From Bradyrhizobium sp. SZCCHNS1050 (lineage in GTDB: Bacteria; Pseudomonadota; Alphaproteobacteria; Rhizobiales; Xanthobacteraceae), in contig NZ_JAUETR010000001.1 of NCBI RefSeq assembly GCF_032484785.1, forward strand, positions 2,607,501-2,671,500: 64,000 nt of DNA. The letters are read 5' to 3'. Below the pieces are notes generated by a model. That model saw nothing but the letters and a program-made list of their open reading frames with translations, had not been told where the DNA came from and did no database searches. Positions 1-8,683 of this stretch are shown here, one piece after another. Each line of letters begins with the position of its first letter. The stretch's first letter is position 1. Both the position numbers and the translations under genes were made by a program.

Positions 1-1161
1 CGCGACCTCGACGCCGGCGGCGTCGGTGAGACGCCCCCAACCCCAACTGCCGATCGCGATGCCGCCGGAGATCGCGGCCTGAAATGCCGCCAGTGCGCGG
101 CCCGCGACCCAGCGGGGTGCCGAAAGCTGCACGCCGATGTTGAACAGCGCCACCGCCAGCATCCACACCGCACCGGCGATGACGAGCGCCGCCGCCGTCA
201 GGACCGGCGCGGTGCTGAGCGCGACGGCCGCGGTGGCCGCGCCCAAGGTGAGCGCGCAGGTGCGGATCGCGGCCTCACCAGACAGCCGTTTCCTGATCTC
301 GCCGATGTTGAGCGCGCCGACCACCGCGCCCATGCCGAAGGCGCCGAGCATGATGCCGTAGGTCTGCGCGCCGCCATGCAGCAGGTCGCGCGCGACCAGC
401 GGCATCAGCGCCGAGATCGAGCCGCCGATGATGCCAGTGACCAGCGTGCGGATCAGCACGATCCGGATCGACGGCGAATGGACGATGTAGCGGACGCCGG
501 AGACGATGGCGCGGTTGAGCGGCTCGCGCGGCAGCCGGCTCGGCTCGACCACGCGCCGCCACAGGAACAATGCCGCGAGCAGCGGCAGATACAGCAGCGC
601 ATTGGCCGCGAACGCGGCGACCGCGCCGGCGGCCGCGACCACGACGCCGCCGATCGCCGGACCGAAGCTGCGCGCGATGTTGTAGCTGATGCCGTTCAGC
701 GCGACCGCGGCCGGCAGCGTCTCCGGCGGCACCTGCTCGCTGACGGAGGATTGCCAGGCCGGCCCCATCAGCGCCATGCCGCTGCCGATGACGAAGCACA
801 GCGCGAGCAGGCGCTCCGGCGTCACCAGGCCGTACCATGCCAGCACCGTCAACGTGGTGGCGCCGCCGAGCGCCACGGCGAGCGCGACCAGCGCGACGAT
901 GCGCCGGTCATACATGTCGGCGATGGCGCCGGCCGGCATCGAGATGAACATCACCGGCAGCATCAAGGCGGTCTGCACCAGCGCAACCTTGTCGGCCGAC
1001 GACGTCATCTGCGTCATCGCCCAGGCGGCGCCGACCGCCTGGATCAGCAGGCCCAGGTTCGACAGCAGGCTCGCCAGCCAGATGCGGCGGAACACCGCGT
1101 GCCGCAGCGGCGCGGCGATGCCTTCGGCGGCGAACAGCTCACGTTTCTGCGGCGCATTCAT
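1..1161 (-). CDS. MFS transporter, EntS/MFS_3-like (C-terminus beyond window)
   Basis: Major facilitator exporter of the inner membrane. Reading the minus strand from ATG at 1161 gives MNAPQKRELFAAEGI, then an open frame of 387 codons to the window edge with alternating hydrophobic helices. It contains the loop MYDRRIVAL after helix 2, which fits the MFS motif A region (D-R-R). About 10 to 11 of the expected 12 helices are visible. The 'transmembrane secretion effector' branch (MFS_3) includes the enterobactin exporter EntS, but the substrate here is unknown. It is divergent from the Tat-exported hydrolase at 1339, with about 177 bp between them. The 3' end is cut by the window edge, so the total length is unknown. 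Confidence 0.85.
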   Translation of the reverse strand, partial: MNAPQKRELFAAEGIAAPLRHAVFRRIWLASLLSNLGLLIQAVGAAWAMTQMTSSADKVALVQTALMLPVMFISMPAGAIADMYDRRIVALVALAVALGGATTLTVLAWYGLVTPERLLALCFVIGSGMALMGPAWQSSVSEQVPPETLPAAVALNGISYNIARSFGPAIGGVVVAAAGAVAAFAANALLYLPLLAALFLWRRVVEPSRLPREPLNRAIVSGVRYIVHSPSIRIVLIRTLVTGIIGGSISALMPLVARDLLHGGAQTYGIMLGAFGMGAVVGALNIGEIRKRLSGEAAIRTCALTLGAATAAVALSTAPVLTAAALVIAGAVWMLAVALFNIGVQLSAPRWVAGRALAAFQAAISGGIAIGSWGWGRLTDAAGVEVA

Positions 1162-1338
1162 GCGGGTCCGTCCACGTCGCCAGTTCGCCTTGAAGCTCGC
1201 ATCGAACTATCGCTTGATTCCAGCTGGACCTATGTGATGCCTGCGAATGTCCGCCGCTGTCCAGTGCTGCCTGCAAAGGCCGGCATCGGGGATCGCGGCC
1301 AACGAACACAAATGAATGAGACCAAAGGGAGACCGCCG

Positions 1339-2709
1339 ATGAAGCTGACGCGCCGCAACATTTTGCAGGGAATGGGAACCCTTCCCTTGCTCACCAGCGG
1401 TCTGCCCTTACCGGTACGCGCCCAGAGCGCGGCGGCAACGACGGTGGGCGACATCCCTCCGGTCCTGTTCGTGCACGGCAATGGCGACCACGCGGCATTG
1501 TGGATGACCACGCTGTGGCGGATGGAATCCAACGGCGTGCCGCGCACGCGTCTCGCTGCGCTCAACTTCACCGACCCGCTGGCGCGCAACGACGACGCCG
1601 TGGCGCAGCCGAACCGCTCGTCGACCGACGATCAGCGCCGCGAACTCGCCGAGGCCATCAAGGCACTGAAGGAGCGCACGGGCGCTGCGCGCGTCGCGCT
1701 GGTCGGCAGTTCGCGTGGCGGCAATGCGATCCGCAACGTCGTGAAGAACGGCGGCGGCGCCGATGTCAGCCACGCCGTGCTGTGCGGAACGCCCAATCAT
1801 GGCGTGTTCGACTGGGATGACAGCCCCGGCAGCGAGTTCAACGGCCGCGGCCCGTTCCTGCGCGGACTGAATGCCGGCGACACCGAGGTGACCGAGGGCA
1901 CCGCCTTCCTGACGCTGCGCAGCGACGGGCTCGACAAATACGCCCAGGCCGACGGCCGCCTGGTCGGCAAGCCCGGCGTGCCGACCGGGATCACGTCCGA
2001 AGGGCCGGCGCTGAAGGGCGCAACCAATCTCGTGATCGGCGCGCTCGACCATCGCGAGGTCGCGTTCCACCCGCGCGCGTTCCGCGAGATCTACAAATTC
2101 ATCGCCGGCCGTGAGCCGACGCAGATCGCGATCCAGCCCGAGCAGCAGGTGCGGCTCAGCGGTCTGGTGACGGGAACGCCGGGCGGCGCGCCGACCAATC
2201 GCCCGGTCGCGGGCGCAAGCGTGGAGGTCTATCGCGTCTCGAGCGAGACCGGCGCACGCAATGGCGAGCCTGTCTATCGCGGCCAGACCGGCGCCGACGG
2301 GCGCTGGGGTCCCGCGGAGGTCGATCCGACGTCCTATCTCGAGATCGTCCTGACCTCGCCGGGCGCGCCGGTCACGCACTTCTACCGCTCGCCGTTCCCG
2401 CGCTCGTCCGACGTCGTGCATCTGCGCGCGGCGCGGCCGCTCGGCCAGGCCGATGCCGGCGCCGGAGCGATTCTCATCATGATCAGGCCGCGCGGCTATT
2501 TCGGCCTGCCCCGCGACATCGTGCTGCTCGACGGCAAGGAACCAACCGACGTACAGAAGGGAATACCGACCGATGCGGCAACGACATTGCGGCTGCCTGC
2601 GGGCGACGTCGGACGCAGCGTCATCGGACTGTTCAACGAGGAACGCATCACCGCCCGTCTTTGGCCAGCATCGGAGAGCAGGATTGCGGTGATCGAGCTG
2701 ACTAATTAG
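1339..2709 (+). CDS. Tat-exported alpha/beta hydrolase with C-terminal beta domain
   Basis: Predicted exported serine hydrolase of 456 aa. The N-terminus has a twin-arginine signal (KLTRRNILQG, residues 2-11) followed by a hydrophobic stretch and a cleavage region near VRAQS. The hydrolase core shows the oxyanion motif FVHGNG (about 44-49) and the nucleophile elbow GSSRGG with Ser125. From about residue 265 a second part begins (VRLSGLVTGTPGG onward) that looks like a carboxypeptidase-regulatory or transthyretin-like beta domain. The ATG at 1339 is chosen because an AGGGAG ribosome site lies just upstream and the signal peptide starts there; the frame stays open upstream but antisense to the MFS gene. 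Lipase, esterase or PHB depolymerase activity is possible; the substrate is not determinable. Confidence 0.85.
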   Translation: MKLTRRNILQGMGTLPLLTSGLPLPVRAQSAAATTVGDIPPVLFVHGNGDHAALWMTTLWRMESNGVPRTRLAALNFTDPLARNDDAVAQPNRSSTDDQRRELAEAIKALKERTGAARVALVGSSRGGNAIRNVVKNGGGADVSHAVLCGTPNHGVFDWDDSPGSEFNGRGPFLRGLNAGDTEVTEGTAFLTLRSDGLDKYAQADGRLVGKPGVPTGITSEGPALKGATNLVIGALDHREVAFHPRAFREIYKFIAGREPTQIAIQPEQQVRLSGLVTGTPGGAPTNRPVAGASVEVYRVSSETGARNGEPVYRGQTGADGRWGPAEVDPTSYLEIVLTSPGAPVTHFYRSPFPRSSDVVHLRAARPLGQADAGAGAILIMIRPRGYFGLPRDIVLLDGKEPTDVQKGIPTDAATTLRLPAGDVGRSVIGLFNEERITARLWPASESRIAVIELTN

Positions 2710-2741
2710 TTGCTGGAGTATGATGATACATCATAGCCTCG

Positions 2742-2824
2742 GAGAGGGCGGAAGCGCGCCCCTCTCGCTTGTGAGCGGGACGACAGAGTTACCTCTGGCA
2801 GAAGGCCGTCGTTGCGCGACGGCC
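2742..2824 (+). terminator. two GC hairpins after the hydrolase gene (weak terminator candidate)
   Basis: Two inverted repeats lie between the hydrolase and the P450 gene. The first pairs GAGAGGG at 2742-2748 with CCCTCTC at 2760-2766. The second pairs GGCCGTCG at 2804-2811 with CGACGGCC at 2817-2824 around a 5-nt loop. Neither is followed by a T-run, so intrinsic termination is uncertain. They may be attenuating or processing structures in the 201-bp leader of the P450 gene. Confidence 0.25.
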
Positions 2825-2910
2825 CGTTGCGGCCCCGCAACCGAGGCTCGGTTGCTCGCGATGCAGCCGATCGGTGGTTCCAGGCTCGTGACAGCGTCGA
2901 GAGGCCGTGA

Positions 2911-4302
2911 ATGAGTACCGCCGACGTCCATTATCTGCCGCAGGCACGATTGCCGCTGATACCGCCGACACCGCCGCGGGCGCCTGACAGCATGGGCGCG
3001 CTGCGCCGCGTGCTGATGATGGGCGACAACGCGATCGCGACCTGGAGCCAGCGCGCCTATGAGGACGACATCATTCGCGGCCGCTTCTTCGGCAGCTCCA
3101 GCTACATTCTCAATACGCCCGACACGATCAAGCACGTGCTGGTCGACAATTGGGAGAACTACGCCCGCACCGTCGGCGCCATCCGCGTGCTGCGTCCGGT
3201 GCTCGGCGAGGGGCTGCTGATCGCGGAAGGCAAGGCGTGGAAGCACCAGCGCCGGACGCTCGCGCCGGCGTTCACGCCACGCGCCGTTTCCGGCCTCATC
3301 CCGCACATGGTCGCGGTGAGCGACGAGACCGTCGCCAGGCTGAAGCAGCAATGCGGGCAGGCGCTCGACCTGCGCGAGATCATGCAGCGCATGACGCTCG
3401 ACATCGCCGGCCGCACGATGTTCTCGTTCGAGATGGGCCGCCATGGTGCCACCCTGCGCGATTTCGTCTACGAGTATGGCGCGCGGCTGGCCAGCCCGCA
3501 TCTGCTGGACATCGTGCTGCCGCTGTCCTGGCCGACGCCGCGCGACTTCGCGCGCCGGCGGTTCCGCAAGCGCTGGACCGGTTTCGTCGCCATGCTGATG
3601 GCCGAGCGCCGCGCCGCCGGCAAGCTGGAGGACGCACCGCCGCGCGACCTGTTCGACCTGATGGGCGCGGCACGCGATCCCGAGACCGGCGCGGCGTTCA
3701 CCGATGCACAACTCGCCGACGAGGTCGCGACCATGATCCTCGCCGGCCACGAGACCACGGCAACGGCGCTGTTCTGGGCGCTGTATCTGATCGCGCTCGA
3801 CCCGGCCAATCAGTACAAGCTCGCGCAGGAGGCCCGCGCCGCAACCGATCTCAGCGATCCGGATCAACTGCCGTTCACGCGCGCCGTGCTGGACGAGACA
3901 TTGCGGCTCTATCCGCCCGCGTTCCTGATCGCGCGCGCAGCCAGCGGCCCCGACCGGATCGCCGCGTTCCAGGTGAGGCGCGGCGACGTCGTGCTGATCT
4001 CGCCGTGGCTGCTGCACCGGCACGAGAAGCTGTGGGATGCGCCCAACGCCTTCAAGCCCGAACGATTCATGCCGGGTGCGCCGCCGCCGGAGCGCTTCGC
4101 CTATCTGCCGTTCGGAGCGGGCGCGCGGGTCTGCATCGGGGCTCATTTCGCCCTGACCGAGGCGGTGCTGGCGCTGGCACGGCTGGTGGCGGCCTTCGAC
4201 ATCGAAATGCTCGACGCCGCACCCGTGATGCCGGTCGGCGTGGTCACGACCCAGCCGGATCGCTCGCCGCTGTTCAAGCTCACGCCCAGGGCGGGCGTCT
4301 GA
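2911..4302 (+). CDS. cytochrome P450
   Basis: Heme-thiolate monooxygenase of 463 aa, soluble, with all diagnostic P450 motifs. The I-helix oxygen-binding motif is AGHETT (278-283), the K-helix ExxR is E329-TL-R332, the PERF-type motif is FKPERF, and the heme loop is FGAGARVCIG with Cys408 as the axial ligand. No transmembrane anchor is seen. No ferredoxin or ferredoxin reductase gene is adjacent, so the electron donor must be encoded elsewhere. The downstream neighbour (70 bp away) is a nucleotidyl cyclase. The substrate cannot be predicted; the I-helix and heme-loop style resembles fatty-acid or terpenoid type bacterial P450s only loosely. Confidence 0.93.
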   Translation: MSTADVHYLPQARLPLIPPTPPRAPDSMGALRRVLMMGDNAIATWSQRAYEDDIIRGRFFGSSSYILNTPDTIKHVLVDNWENYARTVGAIRVLRPVLGEGLLIAEGKAWKHQRRTLAPAFTPRAVSGLIPHMVAVSDETVARLKQQCGQALDLREIMQRMTLDIAGRTMFSFEMGRHGATLRDFVYEYGARLASPHLLDIVLPLSWPTPRDFARRRFRKRWTGFVAMLMAERRAAGKLEDAPPRDLFDLMGAARDPETGAAFTDAQLADEVATMILAGHETTATALFWALYLIALDPANQYKLAQEARAATDLSDPDQLPFTRAVLDETLRLYPPAFLIARAASGPDRIAAFQVRRGDVVLISPWLLHRHEKLWDAPNAFKPERFMPGAPPPERFAYLPFGAGARVCIGAHFALTEAVLALARLVAAFDIEMLDAAPVMPVGVVTTQPDRSPLFKLTPRAGV

Positions 4303-4371
4303 TCCCGGCGGCGGCCGGGCCATCGCTTCGTCTCTTGCTTGTGGGTTTGCTAGGCACCATCTTAGCACGCC

Positions 4372-5781
4372 ATGAGCGACATCCAGGCCCAGCTTTCGGT
4401 TCTGAAGCAGACCGCCGATCCGGCCGTTGCGGACGCGATCACACGGTTGATTGAGGCGGGTGAAGATCACGAACTCAACCGTATCAATGCCCTGGAGTTC
4501 TCGGCGCGCGCCGGTCTCGATGAAGAACGGGTTATTTCCGGGTTCCTGCATGCTGCACGGATCGGCTTGTTCGATCTGACTTGGAACGTGCTCTGTCCTG
4601 GCTGCAGCGGCGTGCTGGATGCGCACGCCACGCTGAAATCTCTCCGCCATGACGATTACCATTGCGGACTATGCGCTTGCGGCTACGAGCCTTCCATCGA
4701 CGAGCAGGTCGAAGTTGCTTTCACCGTGAGCTCCAAGGTCAGGAGCATCGCCGCTCACGATCCGAACACGCTGCCGCTCTGGGAGTATTACAAGCAGGTC
4801 TTCTGGAGTTCCGGGATCGACCTCGACCGGGAGACTTTTGCCTCGCTCAGCGAAGAAGTGACGCTTGATGCGCTCGAGCTGCCAGCCGGTGAAAAAGCCG
4901 TGCTCTCGCTGCAGCTCCCATCCGATTTCATCATCATCTTCGAACCGGTGACGCATTCTGCGCATTTCATCGACGTTCAGGGCGAGCCCACCAGGGAACG
5001 CCAGCAGCTCGGACTACTATTCAACAGGGCGCATCCTCCGACCGGATCGATCACGTTGCGTCCAGGCCCGCTGCGACTGGCGCTCGACAATCAGGCCGGC
5101 GTACGGACGCTGCCGACCGTCTTCGTTGCCGGCGATGCGCTCCACCATCTCCTTGGCAAGCGCCGGCCTTTCCTGACCGCCAAGCGCATATTATCCAACC
5201 AGACCTTCCGCGACGTGTTCAAGGCGGACAATCTCAACATCGACCAGCGGCTGAAGATCACCTCGCTGACCTTCCTGTTCACCGACCTCAAGAGCTCGAC
5301 CGCGCTGTATGAGCGTGTCGGCGATCTCGCGGCCTTCGACCTGGTGCGCGCCCATTTCCGCGCGCTGCTGGAGATCATCAACGCCGAGAAGGGCGCGGTG
5401 GTGAAGACGATCGGCGACGCCGTGATGGCGACCTTCGTCAAGCCCGAGCATGCGCTCGCCGCCGGCCTGCGCATGCGCGCGGCGATGCAGCGGCTCAATG
5501 CCGAGCGCGGCACCGAGGACCTCGTGGTCAAGATCGGCATCCACGAGGGGCCGTGTCTCGCGGTGATGCTGAACGACCGCCAGGACTATTTCGGCCAGAC
5601 CGTCAACATCGCCGCCCGCGTGCAGAGCCTGTCGACCGCGCAGGAGATCCATCTCACCGCGCCCGTGATCGAGAGCCCCGGCGTCGCCGACATCCTGCGG
5701 GGCGCGAAGATCGCGCCAATTCAGAAGCACGCGGCGCTGCGCGGCATCGCCGACCGCATGATGGTGTACGAAATCCCCTGA
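4372..5781 (+). CDS. class III adenylate/guanylate cyclase with Cys-rich N-terminal region
   Basis: Predicted nucleotidyl cyclase of 469 aa, cytoplasmic (no membrane segment). The C-terminal catalytic domain (about 295-469) starts with SLTFLFTDLKSST, giving metal-binding Asp305; the second metal Asp349 is in TIGDAVMATF, followed by KIGIHEGP. The N-terminal 290 residues hold a CxxC...CxxC set (Cys75, Cys78, Cys98, Cys101, with Cys103) that looks like a zinc ribbon, embedded in a region resembling the DUF5939 family found with such cyclases. The product is probably cAMP by family precedent. The arrangement suggests a metal- or redox-sensing input, which is inference. Confidence 0.9.
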   Translation: MSDIQAQLSVLKQTADPAVADAITRLIEAGEDHELNRINALEFSARAGLDEERVISGFLHAARIGLFDLTWNVLCPGCSGVLDAHATLKSLRHDDYHCGLCACGYEPSIDEQVEVAFTVSSKVRSIAAHDPNTLPLWEYYKQVFWSSGIDLDRETFASLSEEVTLDALELPAGEKAVLSLQLPSDFIIIFEPVTHSAHFIDVQGEPTRERQQLGLLFNRAHPPTGSITLRPGPLRLALDNQAGVRTLPTVFVAGDALHHLLGKRRPFLTAKRILSNQTFRDVFKADNLNIDQRLKITSLTFLFTDLKSSTALYERVGDLAAFDLVRAHFRALLEIINAEKGAVVKTIGDAVMATFVKPEHALAAGLRMRAAMQRLNAERGTEDLVVKIGIHEGPCLAVMLNDRQDYFGQTVNIAARVQSLSTAQEIHLTAPVIESPGVADILRGAKIAPIQKHAALRGIADRMMVYEIP

Positions 5782-5907
5782 GCCTTACCGAAATGTCATG
5801 CAGCCCGAAGGTCGCAGCGGATTGCCGGCGCAGCGTGGCATTCGCATATAATGAGCAGTCGCCGGCCGGTTTGCGGTCCACTACGGATCTGACAACGAAA
5901 GGACGCC

Positions 5908-6375
5908 ATGCTCGAAGGATTGCGCCAATTCATCGCCGACGTCGTTTCGCCGCACGAGACCCCGGCGTTCGACGACAATGGCTATCAGCTCGCGGCGACG
6001 GCGCTGCTGATCCACGTCATCTCGCTGGACGGCGAGCCGAGCGAGATCGAACGGCGCAAGCTGCACGGCCTGATCGAGCTGCGCTTCGGGCTCGACCCCG
6101 GCAGCGCCGACCGGCTGATCGCCCAGGCCATGCTGGCGGAGGGCGACGCCGTCGATCTCTATCGCTTCACCAGCGTGATCATGCGCGAGGTCGACGAAGC
6201 CGGCCGCCTGCGCATCGTCGAGATGATGTGGGAGCTGGTCTTTGCCGACGGCAAGGTGACGGAGTTCGAGGACAATGTGGTCTGGCGCGCCTCCGAGCTG
6301 CTCGGCATCTCCACGCATGACCGCGTCGACCTGAAGCACCGGGTGGCGTCGCGGAAGTCCGGCGCCCCTGCTTGA
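5908..6375 (+). CDS. TerB-family tellurite-resistance-like protein
   Basis: All-helical cytoplasmic protein of 155 aa resembling the TerB/DjlA-N domain family (COG4103 type). Visible hallmarks are the repeated acidic helix pairs ISLDGEPSEIERRKL and VFADGKVTEFEDNVV; in the family such D-G-x-x-x-x-x-E motifs bind metal. No other ter genes are present, so tellurite resistance should not be inferred; stand-alone homologues are common in alphaproteobacteria and their role is unknown. The start ATG is preceded by GAAAGGACGCC, a good ribosome site. It is 126 bp downstream of the cyclase and could be cotranscribed. Confidence 0.8.
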   Translation: MLEGLRQFIADVVSPHETPAFDDNGYQLAATALLIHVISLDGEPSEIERRKLHGLIELRFGLDPGSADRLIAQAMLAEGDAVDLYRFTSVIMREVDEAGRLRIVEMMWELVFADGKVTEFEDNVVWRASELLGISTHDRVDLKHRVASRKSGAPA

Positions 6376-6592
6376 ACCGCCTGGCTCCGGGCGGAACCGA
6401 CTTCATGCGGAGATGAACAAACTTTAATTTTGTTTCCGAACCCCCCCGTTCATGTAAACCCATGTGAATCTGAGGCTATTGCCGCAATCCCGCGCAAGGC
6501 CATGGAGCACGGTGTCTTGCATGTTCCCGTCCCGCTATGCTCTCGTCCGCCGCGATTGGATGATGTGCGGATTGTGATCGAAGAGCAGGATC

Positions 6593-7372
6593 GTGGGTGA
6601 ACGTGTCACGCTCGTAACGGGTGCCTCGGCCGGGATCGGCAGCGAGTTGGCGCGCGTATTTGCCGCGAACGGGCACCGGCTCGCATTGACGGCCCGGCGC
6701 GAAGACCGGCTCGCGGCGCTGGCCCAGGAGATCGCCGCCAAGGGCGGCCCGGCGCCGCTGGTGATCCCCTGTGACCTCACCTCCGCCGACGCCGGCGCGA
6801 CCATCGAGGCTGCGCTGTCGGCTGCCGGCCTGGAGCTGGAATATCTCGTCAACAACGCCGGCTTCGGCCTGTTCGGCAAGGCGGTACAGCTCGACCGCAC
6901 CGAGCAGCTCGACATGATTTCCGTGAACGTTCGCGCCCTGACCGAGCTGTCGCTGCGCTTTTCCGAGCAGCTGATCCGCAACAAGGGCGGCATCCTCAAT
7001 CTGGGCTCTGTGGCCGGGTTCCTGCCGGGTCCCGGCATGGCCGTCTATTACGCCTCCAAGGCGTATGTGATCTCGTTCACCGAGGCGTTGCGCAAGGAGC
7101 TGGCGCCGCATGGCGTCCGGGTCACGGTGCTGTGTCCCGGTCCGGTGCCGTCGGAATTCCAGGACCGCGCCGGCTTCAAGCCGGGCGTGGATTCGGTGAT
7201 CCTCAACGTCTCGCCCAAGGCGGTGGCGGAAGCCGGCTATCGCGGCCTGATGGCCGACAAGCGCGTGGTGCTGCCCGGGCTCGGCATCAAGATCGTGCCG
7301 TTCATGCTGCGCTGGTTCCCGCGCGGCTTCATCCTCGCCGCGGTCGGCCGGCTGCAGCTGAAGCGGACCTGA
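6593..7372 (+). CDS. SDR family short-chain dehydrogenase
   Basis: NAD(P)-dependent classical short-chain dehydrogenase/reductase of 259 aa. The cofactor motif is TGASAGIG (9-16), the structural motif NNAG (87-90), and the catalytic set is Ser139 with YYASK (Tyr152, Lys156). Arg35/Arg36 after the second strand (TARRED) suggest NADP preference. The start is GTG at 6593, chosen because it begins just before the Rossmann strand and follows the purine-rich GAAGAGCAGG. It belongs to the DltE/YqjQ-like general oxidoreductase group; the substrate is unknown. It is transcribed alone between TerB and the amidotransferase gene. Confidence 0.9.
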   Translation: MGERVTLVTGASAGIGSELARVFAANGHRLALTARREDRLAALAQEIAAKGGPAPLVIPCDLTSADAGATIEAALSAAGLELEYLVNNAGFGLFGKAVQLDRTEQLDMISVNVRALTELSLRFSEQLIRNKGGILNLGSVAGFLPGPGMAVYYASKAYVISFTEALRKELAPHGVRVTVLCPGPVPSEFQDRAGFKPGVDSVILNVSPKAVAEAGYRGLMADKRVVLPGLGIKIVPFMLRWFPRGFILAAVGRLQLKRT

Positions 7373-7452
7373 TCGCGCTGGCCCGGCGCTTGCTTTGCAA
7401 TGTGCGCTCGCTCACGCGCCGTTAACCTTTGCTTAGCTATGATCGCCAGGTG

Positions 7453-8259
7453 ATGCTCAGGCAAGACCCTTCGCTCCATCCGAACGGGCCCCAGGCCGAC
7501 GTTCGGCAGCTCCATCCCAAGCCGGCCATGGCGGCTGCGCCGCAGCGGCCCGTCCTCATCATCCTGCACCAGGAAACGTCGAGCCCCGGCCGGGTCGGCA
7601 ATGCGCTGCGCGCCCGCGGCTATCCGCTCGACATCCGCCGGCCGCGGTTCGGCGATCCGCTGCCGGAGACTCTCGATGAGCATGCGGGTGCCGTTATTTT
7701 CGGCGGTCCGATGAGCGCGAACGATCCGGACGACTTCGTCCGCCGCGAGATCGACTGGGTCGAGGTGCCGCTGCGGGAGCAGCGTCCGTTTCTCGGGATC
7801 TGCCTGGGCGCGCAGATGCTGGCGATCCAGCTCGGCGCCGCGGTTGCGCCGCATCCAGAGGGGCGCGCCGAGATCGGCTATTATCCGATCCGCCCGACCC
7901 GGGCCGGGCGCAAGCTGTGCCCGCATTGGCCCGATCACGTCTATCACTGGCACCGCGAGGGCTTCGATCTGCCCGATGGCGCGGAGCTGCTCGCCGAGGG
8001 CGGCGACTTTCCGGTGCAGGCCTATCAATACCAGAACGCCACCGGGCTACAGTTCCACCCCGACGTGACCTACGCGATGATGTGCCGCTGGACCACGCGC
8101 GGTCATGCCCGGCTGGACACACCCGGCGCCCGTCTGCGCCACCATCATTTCGAGGGCCGCGCCGTGCACGATGCGGCCGAGCGAGCGTGGCTGGCGCAGT
8201 TTCTGGATGGCTGGCTTATGCGCGAGCCGGTGGCGGCGATGGCCGAGGCGGCGGAGTAG
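7453..8259 (+). CDS. class I glutamine amidotransferase-like protein
   Basis: GATase1-fold protein of 268 aa resembling the GuaA-amidotransferase-like COG0518 group. The nucleophile elbow is FLGICLGAQ with Cys117. The histidine and acid sit in LQFHPDV (His202, Asp204); most members have Glu where Asp is found here. The first 30 residues are a non-conserved Gln/Pro-rich extension. ATG at 7453 is chosen over an in-frame TTG at 7429 and GTG at 7450. No synthetase partner is adjacent, so it may be a stand-alone hydrolase acting on gamma-glutamyl compounds. Its substrate is unknown. Confidence 0.85.
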   Translation: MLRQDPSLHPNGPQADVRQLHPKPAMAAAPQRPVLIILHQETSSPGRVGNALRARGYPLDIRRPRFGDPLPETLDEHAGAVIFGGPMSANDPDDFVRREIDWVEVPLREQRPFLGICLGAQMLAIQLGAAVAPHPEGRAEIGYYPIRPTRAGRKLCPHWPDHVYHWHREGFDLPDGAELLAEGGDFPVQAYQYQNATGLQFHPDVTYAMMCRWTTRGHARLDTPGARLRHHHFEGRAVHDAAERAWLAQFLDGWLMREPVAAMAEAAE

Positions 8260-8408
8260 GACGGGCGTCCTGGTCAGTCGATTGTTGGGAATCTTTGTCA
8301 TTCAGCCCGCCGTCGCCCTTCGGGCTCTGGCGCGGCAACCTTCGCACGCTTCGCTATTCATTTGCCGAAGCGGCTTGCCGAGCCGAAGCTCGCGACGCGA
8401 GCGAAGGT

Positions 8409-8484
<76 letters not shown>

Positions 8485-8536
8485 GTAACACGACCGCCTC
8501 GATGTTGGGAAAAGGCAGCCGGCAGATCGGGCGCCA

Positions 8537-8564
8537 TTTACAGTGGGTGCCGAGGTCAAGTCAA
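8537..8564 (-). promoter_or_regulatory. sigma-70-type promoter for tRNA-Ala
   Basis: On the minus strand TTGACT (8564-8559) and TGTAAA (8542-8537) are separated by 16 bp. They match the housekeeping -35 and -10 consensus at 5/6 and 4/6 positions. The predicted start would lie about 45 nt before the 5' end of the tRNA, a normal leader length. The assignment rests on sequence match and position only. Confidence 0.45.
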
Positions 8565-8683
8565 GAACGGTCACATCGCCCGTTAGCCTTGACGGGCACC
8601 TTCCCTTGTTTGCGCCGGGGGGAACCGATATCTACCGGTCGTCACAGGTCGAATTCGCGACCTCGCCCCCCGAGTGGACCCGC

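Noticed and set aside
376..1338. N-terminal extension of the hydrolase frame by about 320 codons
   Set aside because: It runs antisense through the MFS transporter, has Arg/Gln-rich shadow composition, and the Tat signal with a ribosome site sits at 1339.
2720..2914. 64-codon frame overlapping the P450 start by ATGA
   Set aside because: It contains two strong hairpins, has no ribosome site and no family signal; the overlap is probably chance.
2731..4662. 643-codon open frame on the minus strand
   Set aside because: Antisense to the P450 and cyclase genes, no recognisable domain.
8280..8408. possible repeat or attachment site beside tRNA-Ala
   Set aside because: tRNA genes often flank islands, and a CTCGCGACGCGAG hairpin is present, but no duplicated tRNA 3' end or integrase was found in the window.
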